Origin: Cylicocyclus nassatus
Lineage: Eukaryota > Nematoda > Chromadorea > Rhabditida > Strongylidae
Reading direction: 5' to 3'
Assembly (NCBI GenBank): GCA_958299035.1
Contig: CATQJL010000001.1
Coordinates: 23,650,653 to 23,714,652 of the forward strand
Length of the DNA stretch: 64,000 nucleotides
The first letter of the stretch is position 1. The number at the start of each line of letters is the position of its first letter. The notes under the pieces were generated by a model that saw nothing but the letters and a program-made list of their open reading frames with translations, was not told where the DNA came from and did no database searches. Shown piece after piece: positions 33,001 to 44,086 of this stretch. The translations under genes and the position numbers were made by a program.

Positions 33001-34019
33001 ATAGTACAGTATTTATCTGTTGCACGTATCTAGAAAATCCAAAGAAATGGAAAAGAGAGCAGAAAATGGCAAAACAGAAAACCAAAGCAATTAACTAGGT
33101 GAGCAGCGGTGATCAAAAATGATGATTGTACAGATAAACATATTGAATAGGCTCACTTAAAGGCAGCAGCTCGCCAAAACCGAACATCCCGAAATTTTGA
33201 CATGGAAAGTTGCTTGCATCCCAAACATGAGAACAGAGCAGGTCCTAGCGCACAGCATGCTGCCCTTGCCCTGAAAACCCTGTTACGCGCAAGCCATTCT
33301 AATACGCGCGGACGAGCTTGCGATTCTCCCTGACACGTCAGAGAAGGCATGCCGCAAAGTTATAACTGCGAGGTCCCCGCAACGATTCTGCCTCTCTAAC
33401 CATAGCGGGACGCGCTTCACTCGTCCAATACCAACCAACGAACTAATGATAAAAAAAAATGTTGAGTAACAGTATAAAATAAATTCGTATGAAGCCTATG
33501 GCGGATACGATGAAATGTGCACTGTAGAATTTATTCGAGAACTTTACGATCATATCAATTAGTTTGATCTAAATCACTTTGATTTGGTCTATCTGATGTC
33601 AAGGGTCTGGTGGAAAATTCAATTTGATACAGGAAGGTCCCAAGGTGATGTATAGAATTATTCGTGTCCTCATTATTTTTGGCACGATTAAGCACTCTAT
33701 GGCTGAACTAACCTGCTTATTTTTGGCAGTCTCAACCATCTGCCCAAAAAGAAAAACACCGCAAAGTAACTCCAAACCCAACGTGAAGCGCATGCTGTAA
33801 ACAAAAATTTTCAACAAAGTTTATATATCTTCTTACAATATGCATGTAATACCATGGAACTGTTCATTTTTTCACGAGTCTACAGTTATTGTTAGTGAGT
33901 GAAGTTATGTTTTTTCACATCGAAACTTCTCTCCTCTCTCTTTTTGATTTTTTGAAAGTTCATTTCCATGTATCTAGTGAAAAAGACAACTCGTTGCAAA
34001 GTTTTCGCAACAAGCATAT
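33001..34019. other. No recognised feature
   Basis: 33150-33400 is GC-richer and open on the minus strand for 65 codons without a motif. The rest is AT-rich. Confidence 0.3.
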
Positions 34020-34027
34020 GCTTGTAT

Positions 34028-34380
34028 CAGTGGCGTATCCAGGATTTCGGCTCGGGGGGGGGGGAGCGGGCGCGACAAAAAAAAATTTTTGCGATGAAGG
34101 TGCGTGGCGTCAGCCACGCGCTCCGAAATTTTTTTTTGGTATGCTTCCTAAACTTTTCGCGGGCTCAGAACCCCGAAATTTCGAAAAAGGGGCGTGGCGT
34201 CAGCCACATCCCGAAAAAAAAGGCTAAAATGAATTTTTAAAAAATTTTAAAAATTAATTCAATTATTTACAAATGCAGACAAGTCATTTGCACAATTTTA
34301 TACAATTTTATAGCCCATGCAAGCAACTTTTAAAAATTTCGCGACCCGTTTTCGGGAGGGGGGGGCTCGGTGCGCCACTG
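34028..34380. mobile_element. hAT MITE, 353 bp
   Basis: Starts CAGTGGCGTATCCAGGATTT and ends GGCTCGGTGCGCCACTG, short inverted ends beginning CAGTGGCG. Perfect 8-bp duplication GCTTGTAT at 34020-34027 and 34381-34388. It contains G-runs near both ends and two GGCGTGGCGTCAGCCAC-type hairpins inside. Confidence 0.85.
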
Positions 34381-35363
34381 GCTTGTATCACTCCTTGCTG
34401 TTCTAGCAGTAATTTAACCTCACACTAATGCGTTGAATGCCCTCCACTTAGGCAATATGTACATGTATTAGGTTGTCGAAAGTATTTACGTTATCTTGAA
34501 CAAGCACTACCTTTAGCAGAACAAAGATTTTCAAAATGTGGTGGTAGCATGCTTTGAATGCATTTTCTCATGTTCTTTTAGATCTTATAAATATATCCTT
34601 GTAGTGTAGCAAACAAGTCCCAGAAAATGGTACATTTCCGTTATCCGGACCCATTCTAAAGAAAGATTTTGCTTCTATCCTTGTACCATACCATATTTTG
34701 TCTCAGCTTCACAAGAAGGAGCGTCAACCTTCTGCCACGTGTCAAAAAAATTTGACATGTCATCTACATATTCAACAGGTTTTACCGTGAGTTTGCGTTA
34801 CCTCACCTAGCCGATGAAATTTCAACCTGCTTTTTATTAACTTTGACCTCATTTTGATCAAACACTTTCGAAATGAACATTGCCATAATGATAATGACAT
34901 ACTATAATCGATGAACAGATTAGACTTGTTGAAGGTAGAGAAGTGCGCTAAAGTTCGATCATTGAAGAGTCGAAATAAGCAGCAGCAAGGTAGTTACCTT
35001 CAAGCTATCATTTATAGTCTTTTCGGCTAAATCAGCGATGAGGATGTAAAGAGAAATGCATTTTTGAATTGCTGCCGAAAGCAAGCAGAATGTTCTAGAA
35101 TAAGTTCATGATTGTTTTCGCTTATGCAAAACAATCAAACAGTTTTGAAATGACCACAAATTCTCTTTTATGTCACCGGAAATGATTTCGAGAAAAAAAA
35201 ACATGTCAAAATGGGCCAAAACGTGTCAATTTTTTCGTGACACGTGGCAAGGAGGCAGTCCTCGTAGATTTTATGAATAATTGTTTTGAGACTGAAGAAC
35301 GTATAATATGAGAGCCTTTTGGAAAAATGGGTCCGAATAACGGAAAAGTACACAGAAAATTAC
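34381..35363. other. Mostly featureless; lone mariner-like end
   Basis: At 34470 TATTAGGTTGTCGAAAGTAT resembles the TTAGGTTG-type left ends at 31912 and 62191, but no matching right end is seen. Otherwise nothing. Confidence 0.3.
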
Positions 35364-35365
35364 TA

Positions 35366-35560
35366 CCCTATTTTCAGGTGTATAAGCCGCACCCTCTTTG
35401 CTCTAAACGCGAGCAGACCCATGTGTGCCGCCGCGCATATATCTCGCGAAGCGGTCGCCTTATCGCATACTCACTTAACACGCTCCATGATGACACTCAG
35501 TCTTTTGGCGTGTTCGCCTTTGGAGCGAAAAGGGTGCGGCTTATGCACCTGAAAATAGGG
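35366..35560. mobile_element. MITE with TA duplication, 195 bp
   Basis: Inverted ends CCCTATTTTCAGGTGTATAA (then GCCGCACCCT) and AGGGTGCGGCTTATGCACCT (then GAAAATAGGG). TA at 35364-35365 and 35561-35562. Tc1/mariner-type by the TA target; no coding capacity. Confidence 0.75.
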
Positions 35561-35562
35561 TA

Positions 35563-37740
35563 ATATAATGCGACCTATGGTTTTCGCCAAGGTCAAGTTG
35601 CGCTTTTTTGCAAATTTTCATGGCAACCCCCGAAGAAATCTAAACAACGAATAGCGCAACTCTACAAAGTACAAAAAACATGTTTTATAGCTTGTTTTTT
35701 GAAAGTTCCAAAGTCAACTTCCTGATTTTATCAAACTCCATATCTGGTCAACTCAAACCTCATGTATCATTAACAGGACGGCAACTCGAGTGCCACTCAA
35801 ACCAGCTTCTTCTTCTTTTTCTAACAACTTTTCTTCGGGATTATCAAAATGTTCGGGGACAAGATCGTGTACCAGGGTGTATCCGGAGATGTAAGATTTG
35901 ATATATTGAATCCATGAACACTCATTTGCTTTGCAACACTAGGGTTGATCAACGACTGATCTTTGAAATTTTCAAAATCTGATATTTTGTTGTTTGAGTT
36001 GTGTCTGAGGTAGACCTCCTAAATTATGAACTCAAAACTAGGACTAGAATTAAACTAGCAGCAAACTAAAGTTAGAAATCAAAACATGAATTGCAGATTT
36101 TGCTATTCTTTCAAGACGTTATTGACTGCGCTGCGATGCCTTGAAACCATTGAACCATTGAAAGGAAGATGAAATGCTCCATTGAATGCTACCGCGATCT
36201 CTTACAAATCTTTGTTCCTTCAAATGTGGCGTCCCTTTGAAAAAGCGTAATAACTTCGGAGCGACCTAATCCATCACTGTAATTTTTGACTTTCTTATTT
36301 TTACGGAACGTCTTAAGCGCATAAATGAAAATAAATATAACGCATTCTTTGTAATTCTTTACTCAGTAGATCAATACAGGTTTATTCAACTGCTTTTCTG
36401 AAAGAGCTTAGGCTATATCACCCTTCACAATATCTGAATAAATAGGAGGGAAGAGCCGTCCGCTTTATTTTCCCCTCTTCTTCTTTTCTTGTTGTTTTTT
36501 CATACTAAGCTTAGCTGCCAAGGGATTTCACTGAATTTCAATTCGGATATATTACGACAAAGAAACAGTGTGAGATTCACGAATATTCTTGCAAGAAACT
36601 AACCATTCGTCATGATCCCGCATCTCTGTATCTGGCTAGCACAGAAGCATTTATTGCAAAAAACATATGCAGCAGATGCTCGATTAGTGTTTACGAACAT
36701 TTCCTGGGAAGCATACAAAAGATAGGAGCAATTTTTCATGCATTATACCTATGGTTTTGATAAGGTGCGTTCAATTACACTTGCCTTAGTACCTCAGCTA
36801 GATCAAAACATTTAGAAAATAAAATTGTTGTTGACTTGATAGGCGCTTCAAATCAAATGACATTTGCAATCGATTGCCAATAATAAGTTCATTTAAACAA
36901 TCCTGGGGGATTCACCTTTCCTAGCGATCTAATCAGTTCTGCAGCAAAACAAAACAAAACAAAGCGCGCCCTAAGTAAACCGCTACAGCAAACGTTTAAG
37001 AAGGGAGATTTCCCAAGTTTGTAGGTTAAGATGGCAAAGCCGAACTCTTGTAATATACCTAAGTGGGTGTTTCGCGAATCTAAGAATGATCAGGTCAATT
37101 TTTGTTTCTTTCAAGAATCCTGATTAAGCAATGCGTCACCACATGATTTTGCCCCAACGAAACACTCAAGTGCAGACTTGCACTCTTATGTAGAAAAACA
37201 TATTCACGAAAGTCAGTGATGAAAACGGGAAACGCTAAGTTTGCAGACAAAAAATTACGGGCGCATTGCTCGAAAATGTATTTAATATACTAGCCCATAT
37301 TATGACTTCGATTATGCCTTATGATTATGCGTTAGAGCATGTTGCGGCGACCAAATTTTCTATTGTGCGCAAAATGCAATCGTAGCGTATATAACGTATA
37401 TAATTAACTTTGTATTATCACGCCATTAGCTAAACTTTTAAGCAAAGCTGTCCCATCATTCATATTCTTTTCTTCCATTTCTGTAGACAGGCTCAGGCCT
37501 ATCATGAATATTATGAATAAATTAATATGAAATATAACGACAAAGAAATGCGTCTGAAATCATCAGGGATTCGCGATACCTGCGGGATAACGTTTTCAAA
37601 GATTCACCTCACTTGAGATCTGCAGAAGTATTTGAATTTAGCTTGATAGGACCATTCTTTTCGTGTATTGCGTAGTTGTAATCCGTCGAGTTACAAGTGC
37701 GTGTGGTGGAACCCACCTACATACCATAGTATTTTGTAAG
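35563..37740. other. No recognised feature
   Basis: About 2.2 kb of AT-rich sequence in the 25-kb block. No exon pairs, ends or RNA genes recognised. Confidence 0.3.
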
Positions 37741-37742
37741 AG

Positions 37743-37867
37743 GTAACCTCGTTCACACTGCAGAAAACTGGTCTCGTTAGGATCGTTCAGTAGGTTCGAT
37801 TCCTCACGATCATCATGAGGAAAAGGTGTCTGTATTTTCCTTTCGAAGGAAGAAGTGCTAGTCAAAT
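37743..37867 (-). other. Possible orphan exon
   Basis: Minus strand: TAG acceptor, then an open frame reading TSSFERKIQTPFPHDDREES...NETSFLQCER and a GTTACC donor. Hydrophilic, acidic; no family. No partner exons found nearby, so this may be a decayed gene piece. Confidence 0.22.
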
Positions 37868-38619
37868 TCAAAATGTTGCATAACCCAGTTACCTGCGAAA
37901 TACTAAAACTTTTTGATAGCTAGACGAAGAAAAGGGTTATTCTCAAGTTCCAGAGGTTGGTACTGTGCGTGAACACATGGCACTACGGTAATACGCGTTT
38001 TTGTGCAGGCGTAACTTGGTTTCGACATTTGATATGGATTATGGGAAGCTGTACACTGTTTCAAAGAACTCACAGCAATAGAACGCGGGATTAGTCGCTG
38101 AACTCCACAGTGGGCTTAATAGAGCATCACTAAGATCTTATTATTGTATTTCATAATTCTTTACCTTTTCCCCTCATTTTCTTTGCCCTAAATCTGATAT
38201 TTCTCAAAAACTCCTATTTGTAAATTCTAAAAACTCATGGTTATACTTCCAAACGTTCATGCTATAGTACCCATGTTAGAGTCCAGCGCAGCTTTAGCAA
38301 CATCATAATTTTTTCTCCACAGCCTTGCAAAAATTAGCAAAACCATAGACAAATGTCCACTATGGAGGGTCATGCCTGAGCAAGTAGGAAGTTTGTGAGA
38401 ATTTTTAAACGATTTACGACTTTTTCGAATTTTTGAACATTCGCATCCTCTTAAATTTGGCTTTGAACTTTATGTAGAACGATTGAGGAAATGTTCGGGC
38501 GCTATATTCTATTGAGGAAGTAAAAATTGCAAAAAGAATATGGGACGCCCTGACATACACCATTTTTTACTAAGATGTGACCAGAGTTTCAAATTATCCC
38601 CATTACAGCAGCTTGAGAC

Positions 38620-39357
38620 GAGTACAGTCTCTAAGGGCCGCATGCACTAACATTTCCGCTGGGGAGGGGATCGCAGCTTCAGAAGAAAGCTTCATATTTT
38701 GAAGCTCCGGATATCTGAATTTCACGCTGTCTACCTGTCCGTAAGTACTCCCACCATCCTTCACTATGAACATATTGAGCAGAAGCGAGAAGCTGTACAA
38801 GCCGCATTTCCCAGCTTTTTGTAGGATCCCCTGATGATCCCTGGGGGACGAACATCTATTCTTCAAAGTCATTTTTCTTTCTCCGAAGTTAACGAAAACC
38901 TTCCAAAGTTATACTGAACATCTAACACAACAGCGCTAAGCATGTTGCTGATGAGAACAAATGAATTTTTGAAAAATCGAATTTTTCGGTATACCCCAAA
39001 TTTCGACTTGTGGATCATCGAAAATTTCATGACTTCAAAACATCATTTGTTCTTATTAGCAACATGCTTAGCACCGTTGGGTTAGATAATCTGCACAATT
39101 TTGGAAGTTTTTCGTTAACTTCGGGAAAGAAAAATGACTTTAAAAAAACCGCCGGGGATCATCAGGGATCATACAAAAGCTGGAAAATGCGGTTTGTACA
39201 GCTTCTCGCTCCTGTTCAACATGTTCATAGTGAAGGATAGTAGGAATACTTACGGATAGGTACACAACGTGAAATCCAAGTATCTGGAGTTTCAAAATAT
39301 GAAGCTTTCTTTTGAGCTGCGATCCCCTCCCCGCGGCCATGTTAGTGCATGCGGCTC
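38620..39357. repeat. 740-bp inverted repeat (foldback)
   Basis: Left arm 38620-38972 and right arm 39040-39357 are inverted copies at roughly 80-85% by eye. Shared stretches include GCGATCCCCTCCCC, CATATTTTGAAGC, GAGAAGCTGTACAA and AGCAACATGCTTAGC. The spacer is about 65 bp and AT-rich. I could not define a target duplication. Frames on the two arms are mirror images. Confidence 0.7.
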
Positions 39358-42033
39358 TAAGTTTGTTTCCCTTAGGAGGTGAACAGTCGAGTAGATTCTC
39401 CGTCACAGAAATAGCTATCTGTTCACGCGCAAAATTTACAGCGTTTTATCTGCAGGCGAGCACACCATAACCCGTAGCAAATTCCCCATTAGTGCAACTC
39501 GACTGATGCAGGCCTATGTTGAACGTAGGACGCCTCAGTCCAGCATCCAGTGAGCTATTGATCTGAGGGGATCCTCTAATCATGACAATCATGTACGTTC
39601 CTAAAAAAGGAACCACTTGAGCCGGTTTGTTCGTATAGGTAAGCGACTAAAATTGAACGCGCGGCCATGGTTCAACACCGGCTAGCGCCACACTTTTGCT
39701 GTGTCGCCTAGCGTCTTTGATAGCGACCACTATCGCAAATTCGATTACGACCGCTATCAAGGATTTCGCCTAGCACATGCATGGATAAAACAAAAACATT
39801 TTTTAACGAAATTTCATGAAAAAATGAAATGATTGCGACATGAAATGAACTAAATCAACAAATTCTTGTCTCGAGCAACTATTCGAAAAAAGTCAGCAAT
39901 CTTCACAAAAAAGAAAGAATCTGTTTTTGTCCTTTCCACGCCAAAGTCAGCTGTTCATTGATTCTCTCCTTTTCGGGCCGCGGTATTGTGCGCTGATTTT
40001 GTCCGCAGTGTTAGGCAGACTGATGTGAAAATCGTAAGTTACTCAGGAGCAACTTTACGGGAATCTTCTCCGCGTCTCCTCCTTTCCACACTATTTGCAT
40101 TCGTCCAACATCAGTTCACATCCAACTCAACTGAACGTGAACTAATGTGCAACAGTTGACTGCAGAAGTGGACGGATGGCCAACTGTCAGCTCACTTGCC
40201 ATGCTTAAAGAATGGGAAGGTCGGCAATTATTTCACCTGACGTGAGCTCAATTGATGGGTTGAGTTCAGTTCACCTGAACTAATCCAGCTTTACTACAGG
40301 CCTATATTAAGCGGAATTTACTCGACTGTACGCGATTTCAAGCTTAGTAATGCATTTCGGCTTAGAGAAATTAGTGAAGTCTTGTAGCCAGGGACATTGC
40401 CTTTGATGTTTTCCGATCAGCTGTTTTTCGAAGTTGTAATGGCTTTGCACTGAAGAGCCAGAATACGCACACTCGCAAATTAGTCTCAATTTTCCGCGTT
40501 CGAAGCCTGTGTTCGGAGTTGCACCGCAGACTCTCCAGGGCAATCTTGACTTTCTGAGTCTCAATTTTTTGACATTCACCCATTTCTAGCTATGGTAGAT
40601 TCGTTCTTTTTTATATGAGAACACATTTTCGTGGGAGAAGAAAAAGTAAGCGTGCATAAAGTAAGTTTGAGTAAGCACCTTGCAACAGAAATGCTACAGC
40701 AGAATACTTTTCTTCAAGAAGTTTTCCAAGTTGCTTCTTTTTAAGGAAATACAATCGCTGAGTTTTGGAAGGAAGCAAGATTCACATCGTTCTACCACGT
40801 GATGTACCCGTTAAACCTCGCTCAAAAGCGCATAAAAAGCTCTCAAATTTCGATTGTTTTGAATCCATAACACACGTGGTGCACCACGCTCTACGGACCT
40901 TTTTGATCTCCACAAAAAGTTTTCTCGTGTTCCAAGGTAAAGAGGCTTAGGTTTATACTTTTTAATAATTTGCACCATTAAGAGATAGAATGAATGAAAT
41001 CGAACAACAGTCGCAACAAGTGCGGCAACGTGGATGACGTATGCGTCGTCGCAACATTAGCAAGAGGAAAACAGTGTTTATGGCAGCGAATGCACCGTAT
41101 GCGAGAAAGGTGATTTGCTTACCATTTGAAAATAAGTTATTGCCTTTTTCTTCCAAAGCACAGCCTTTTCCTCAGATGAAGAACTTTAAACACTTCGAAC
41201 TTTTGATTTCATTCGAAGCCTTATGTGTAGAGCCTAATTGTGTTACACAGTCCATTGAAAGAGTTTTCTTCGTTGGCTGTTCAACGGCTGGAAGTAAACT
41301 TCAATCGCCGTGCGCAAATTTGAGGTCCGAATAGTGTTAATCTCTCTTCGCGTCTCTCGCATCTCTCCACCACATAAAAGCGTTAGCACGCTAGCGCGGA
41401 ACGTGTGTGAGGGGATGTGAGAAGAGATGAGAAGAAATGAGAAGAGATCACAAAATTTGAAAACTTTTGGACGCTTTTGGGCGCTTTGAGCGAAGTGTGA
41501 CTGAAGCCGAAGAGCATTTGAACATACTATATTTTTAGAAATCTATGAACTCAGAAACTTCTCACGGTGCAGCATATCCCCTGTTTCGCACAGATACAAA
41601 GAGCCGCAATAATATATTATTATAACCACCCCTCTCTTTGTAAGCGTAAGTTGAAAAAGCATGCGTTCGGATTTTCGCAAATTCTTTTAAAAAAAGCTTC
41701 GTCTCGGCACCATATTCATACTAATAGACTAAACGAAAATCCGAACGCTTCGTGAGTGAAGCGCAACATTTCAAGTTGTAACGTGGCTTTTTCGGGTGAA
41801 GAGTTTTTTTACTAGAGTGAATGAGAATGCTATGCAAATACGGCACTTATTTGTTTTTTCGCTTCTTTTTGTTGGAACGGATGCTAAGTTTGAAAAGAAG
41901 CAGGATGCACTTAACTTTGACTACCTCATAACAAAACCGCAGAAAGCAAATTCGGCGTGATTAGTTATCGGCAAGCTATCTGGCGAAGTACATGTGATTT
42001 CCGTATTAGGGCCAAGTAATATCTGCGAGCAGA
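39358..42033. other. Largely unassigned; weak zinc-finger-like frame
   Basis: 40307-40579 (minus) contains CECAYSGSSVQSHYNFEKQL and GKHQRQCPW, reminiscent of a C2H2 finger but without clean spacing; possibly a decayed gene or transposon ORF. 40262-40305 (TTCAGTTCACCTGAACTAAT ... CTTTACTACAGGCC) recurs near 60920-60965, so a dispersed repeat end lies here. No other feature. Confidence 0.25.
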
Positions 42034-42363
42034 TTAGTTTGGGTCCATCGTTTTTTGATCGTTCCACGCTGAGCTCGTCGCAAATGTTCTAGACTTGTTG
42101 ACCTTTGATCCACCGAAAACTTTGTCTATGAAGGTTTGAAATCTGTTATTAACAGAATCCTGGATAGCTACCGCTACATGTTCTTTTAACAGAGGAACAG
42201 TTAGGAGGCTGTGGCTGAACCACTCGAAATCGTAATCGTGAGGTCCGTCGTAAGTGGTAGTGTATGGTGATTTGCAAATATCAACTTTACTTTGCAGGTG
42301 GTGCTCTGCTGAGGGGTGCAATGATTGTGGAAAAGGGGCTGCGCCAATCAGACAATGAAGCAT
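42034..42363 (-). other. Possible exon, unknown product
   Basis: A 109-codon minus frame beginning MLHCLIGAAPF and containing CKSPYTTTYDGPHDYDFEWF and VAIQDSVNNRFQTFIDKVFG. Composition and amphipathic pattern look protein-like, but the opposite strand offers no splice partners and no family is recognised. It lies just before E2 copy C. Confidence 0.3.
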
Positions 42364-42601
42364 TATGATGATGTCCGCCCGCTAATCATTCAGTCATTTG
42401 TGTCATTGTTAAGAAGAATTACTTAATTTACTTGAATTTCCAGAATTTCTCGATAAAGGCTATTTATCTCACACTTATTCATAGCAAATCCTTTGCGGTC
42501 GACTTAGACTGCGAAAAAAAAAACTACGCTCCTGAGAGTGAACAGCTCAGGCTTTGAATTGTTTGGATGTCGTTTTCTTAGAAGGCTTACACAGTTGATC
42601 T

Positions 42602-44086
42602 CATACCCACGATACATAGAGCCATGTGCTCTAGTAATCTTCACTATGAGGGCCACTAAGGACACAATCTTCACGTGGGAAAAAATAGAAGTTATCCGGG
42701 GCGAAGCTTAGGATGTCATAATCCTGACTATATGGAACGAATGTGAATGAAGCAAACATAGGAAAGAATATCTTTAGATTGTGTCAGCGAGATTGGAATG
42801 TGCGTTTTTATAGCCATTTTTACCCTAAAAGAAGATTTCTTCAAAGGTTTCCCCAGAATTCAGGACAACATCCCTCGATTGATCTCTTATTTCACCAAAA
42901 TTGAGTTTCAGAAGTTCAGGAAAGCTGTTGGAGTTGAACAAAAACGACAAATTGCGCTTAAATCTTGCGCAGAGAGTCGCGCACTAGAACGCTGGTCTGT
43001 CTCGTTAATAAGTGATTTTAACGCGTGGTACGTTACCGGTGCTCCTCTTCGTGTCATGGCGATCAGAATGATATTATAATATATAATGTTGCAGAGTTTC
43101 GTTGAGACTTCGCGGAGATTTACGACCAGAGCCAGATGCCCCGTCAGCTTTGATCTGTCTCCGCTGCTGTCTGCGACTTCGCGCGCTGCGCGCTGCCTCG
43201 CTACCCCAAACGCGGGGCGCGGGGCAATTGGCTCTGGTACACTTCTCTTCTTGTTTCGAACCCAATTCCAGCAAGCTATATATCATATTAAAGCTCTTGA
43301 TCTCTACTTTCACGCTGACAACGCCAAACCCACATTTCTTGGTTTTGACGAGGAATCCGGCAAAAACTTTGTTTTCGAAAATCTCTTGTTTTACCCTAGT
43401 TCAACTCTTTTGCACGGTTTTCTTTTCGTGCATTCTATAGATCTTGCTTCTGTTCATAATGTAGGCAACGACCCAGTGCTTATCTCTTTGATTATGGTAG
43501 GATTTTCTGTGAAAAACCGTAAAAAGTGCGTTTTTCTTTACCTTGTTATATTTCAGTGCTTTCGCAGCGATTTGTCTCAAACTTAAGCTATTGTTGCTCA
43601 GAACAATAAGCGCAACAATCCAGACAATTTCCCAGGAAAAGAACGTAAATACGGAGGTAAAAATTTGAAGGACGCATCAAGAACTAAATATGGCTTTGAT
43701 GCGCATTTCGACTTAGTAAAAAAAGAAACTTTGCGTTCTTAACTGATTTCTTCCTTGTTTATCTTCTTCTTGGCAACCACTGCTTCGGAAACATGATTTA
43801 TTCTTGAAACAATCACAGAAAAGAAATAAGTTTTTCCTCATTTCCTCGTGTTGCGAACTGCTGCTTGAGGGAAAACGTGCGCTTTAAAAAGCCGCCAAAT
43901 GAAAGACTTCAAAGGCTCGTTGCAGCGTTTTTATTCGGTTTTCAGCAGTTTCTTTTGTTTTTTCATATCTGCTTTGGGTCTTTTTTCTTCTTTGATCTTC
44001 TATAAACAACTTTCACTTTTTATGAGGGCAGATGTTCTAACAACCTTCACTTTTGACCCCCCTGTCTCTAGACTATCGAAGGTATG
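42602..44086 (+). mobile_element. E2 element copy C
   Basis: From CATACCCACGATACATAGAG to ...CTCTAGACTATCGAAGGTAT G. Same orientation as copy B and opposite to copy A. The GC-rich hairpin is complete (GACCAGAGCCAGATGCCCCG ... GGGGCAATTGGCTCTGGTAC, 43124-43240). About 140 extra bases after CGCATCAAGAACTAAATATG (43.68-43.84 kb) are absent from B. Right flank is minisatellite. Confidence 0.8.

Larger units (their letters stand above)
18590..44086 (+). mobile_element. 25.5-kb E2-bounded insertion in the minisatellite (candidate composite element)
   Basis: Both ends of this block are E2 termini: CATACCCTCGATACATAGAG at 18590 and its partner CTCTAGACTATCGAAGGTAT(G) at 44086. The flanking 8 bp are ACAACAAT (18582-18589) and ACAACGAT (44087-44094). 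Both fall at the same point of the minisatellite unit (CCCAACATTAACAACGATGC), so removing the block restores array phase. The inner ends of the two E2 copies (after 19844, before 42602) do not abut minisatellite and do not share a duplication. Seen directly: termini, flanks, phase. Inferred: a single insertion event, either composite transposition or recombination into a resident E2. Confidence 0.6.

Noticed and set aside
38603..39406. Two frames near 38.6-39.4 kb as a gene pair
   Set aside because: They are inverse copies within the 740-bp inverted repeat.
40307..40579. C2H2 zinc-finger gene
   Set aside because: The Cys/His spacing is not a clean finger, two overlapping frames are open, and no splice partners were found; mentioned only as a weak remnant.
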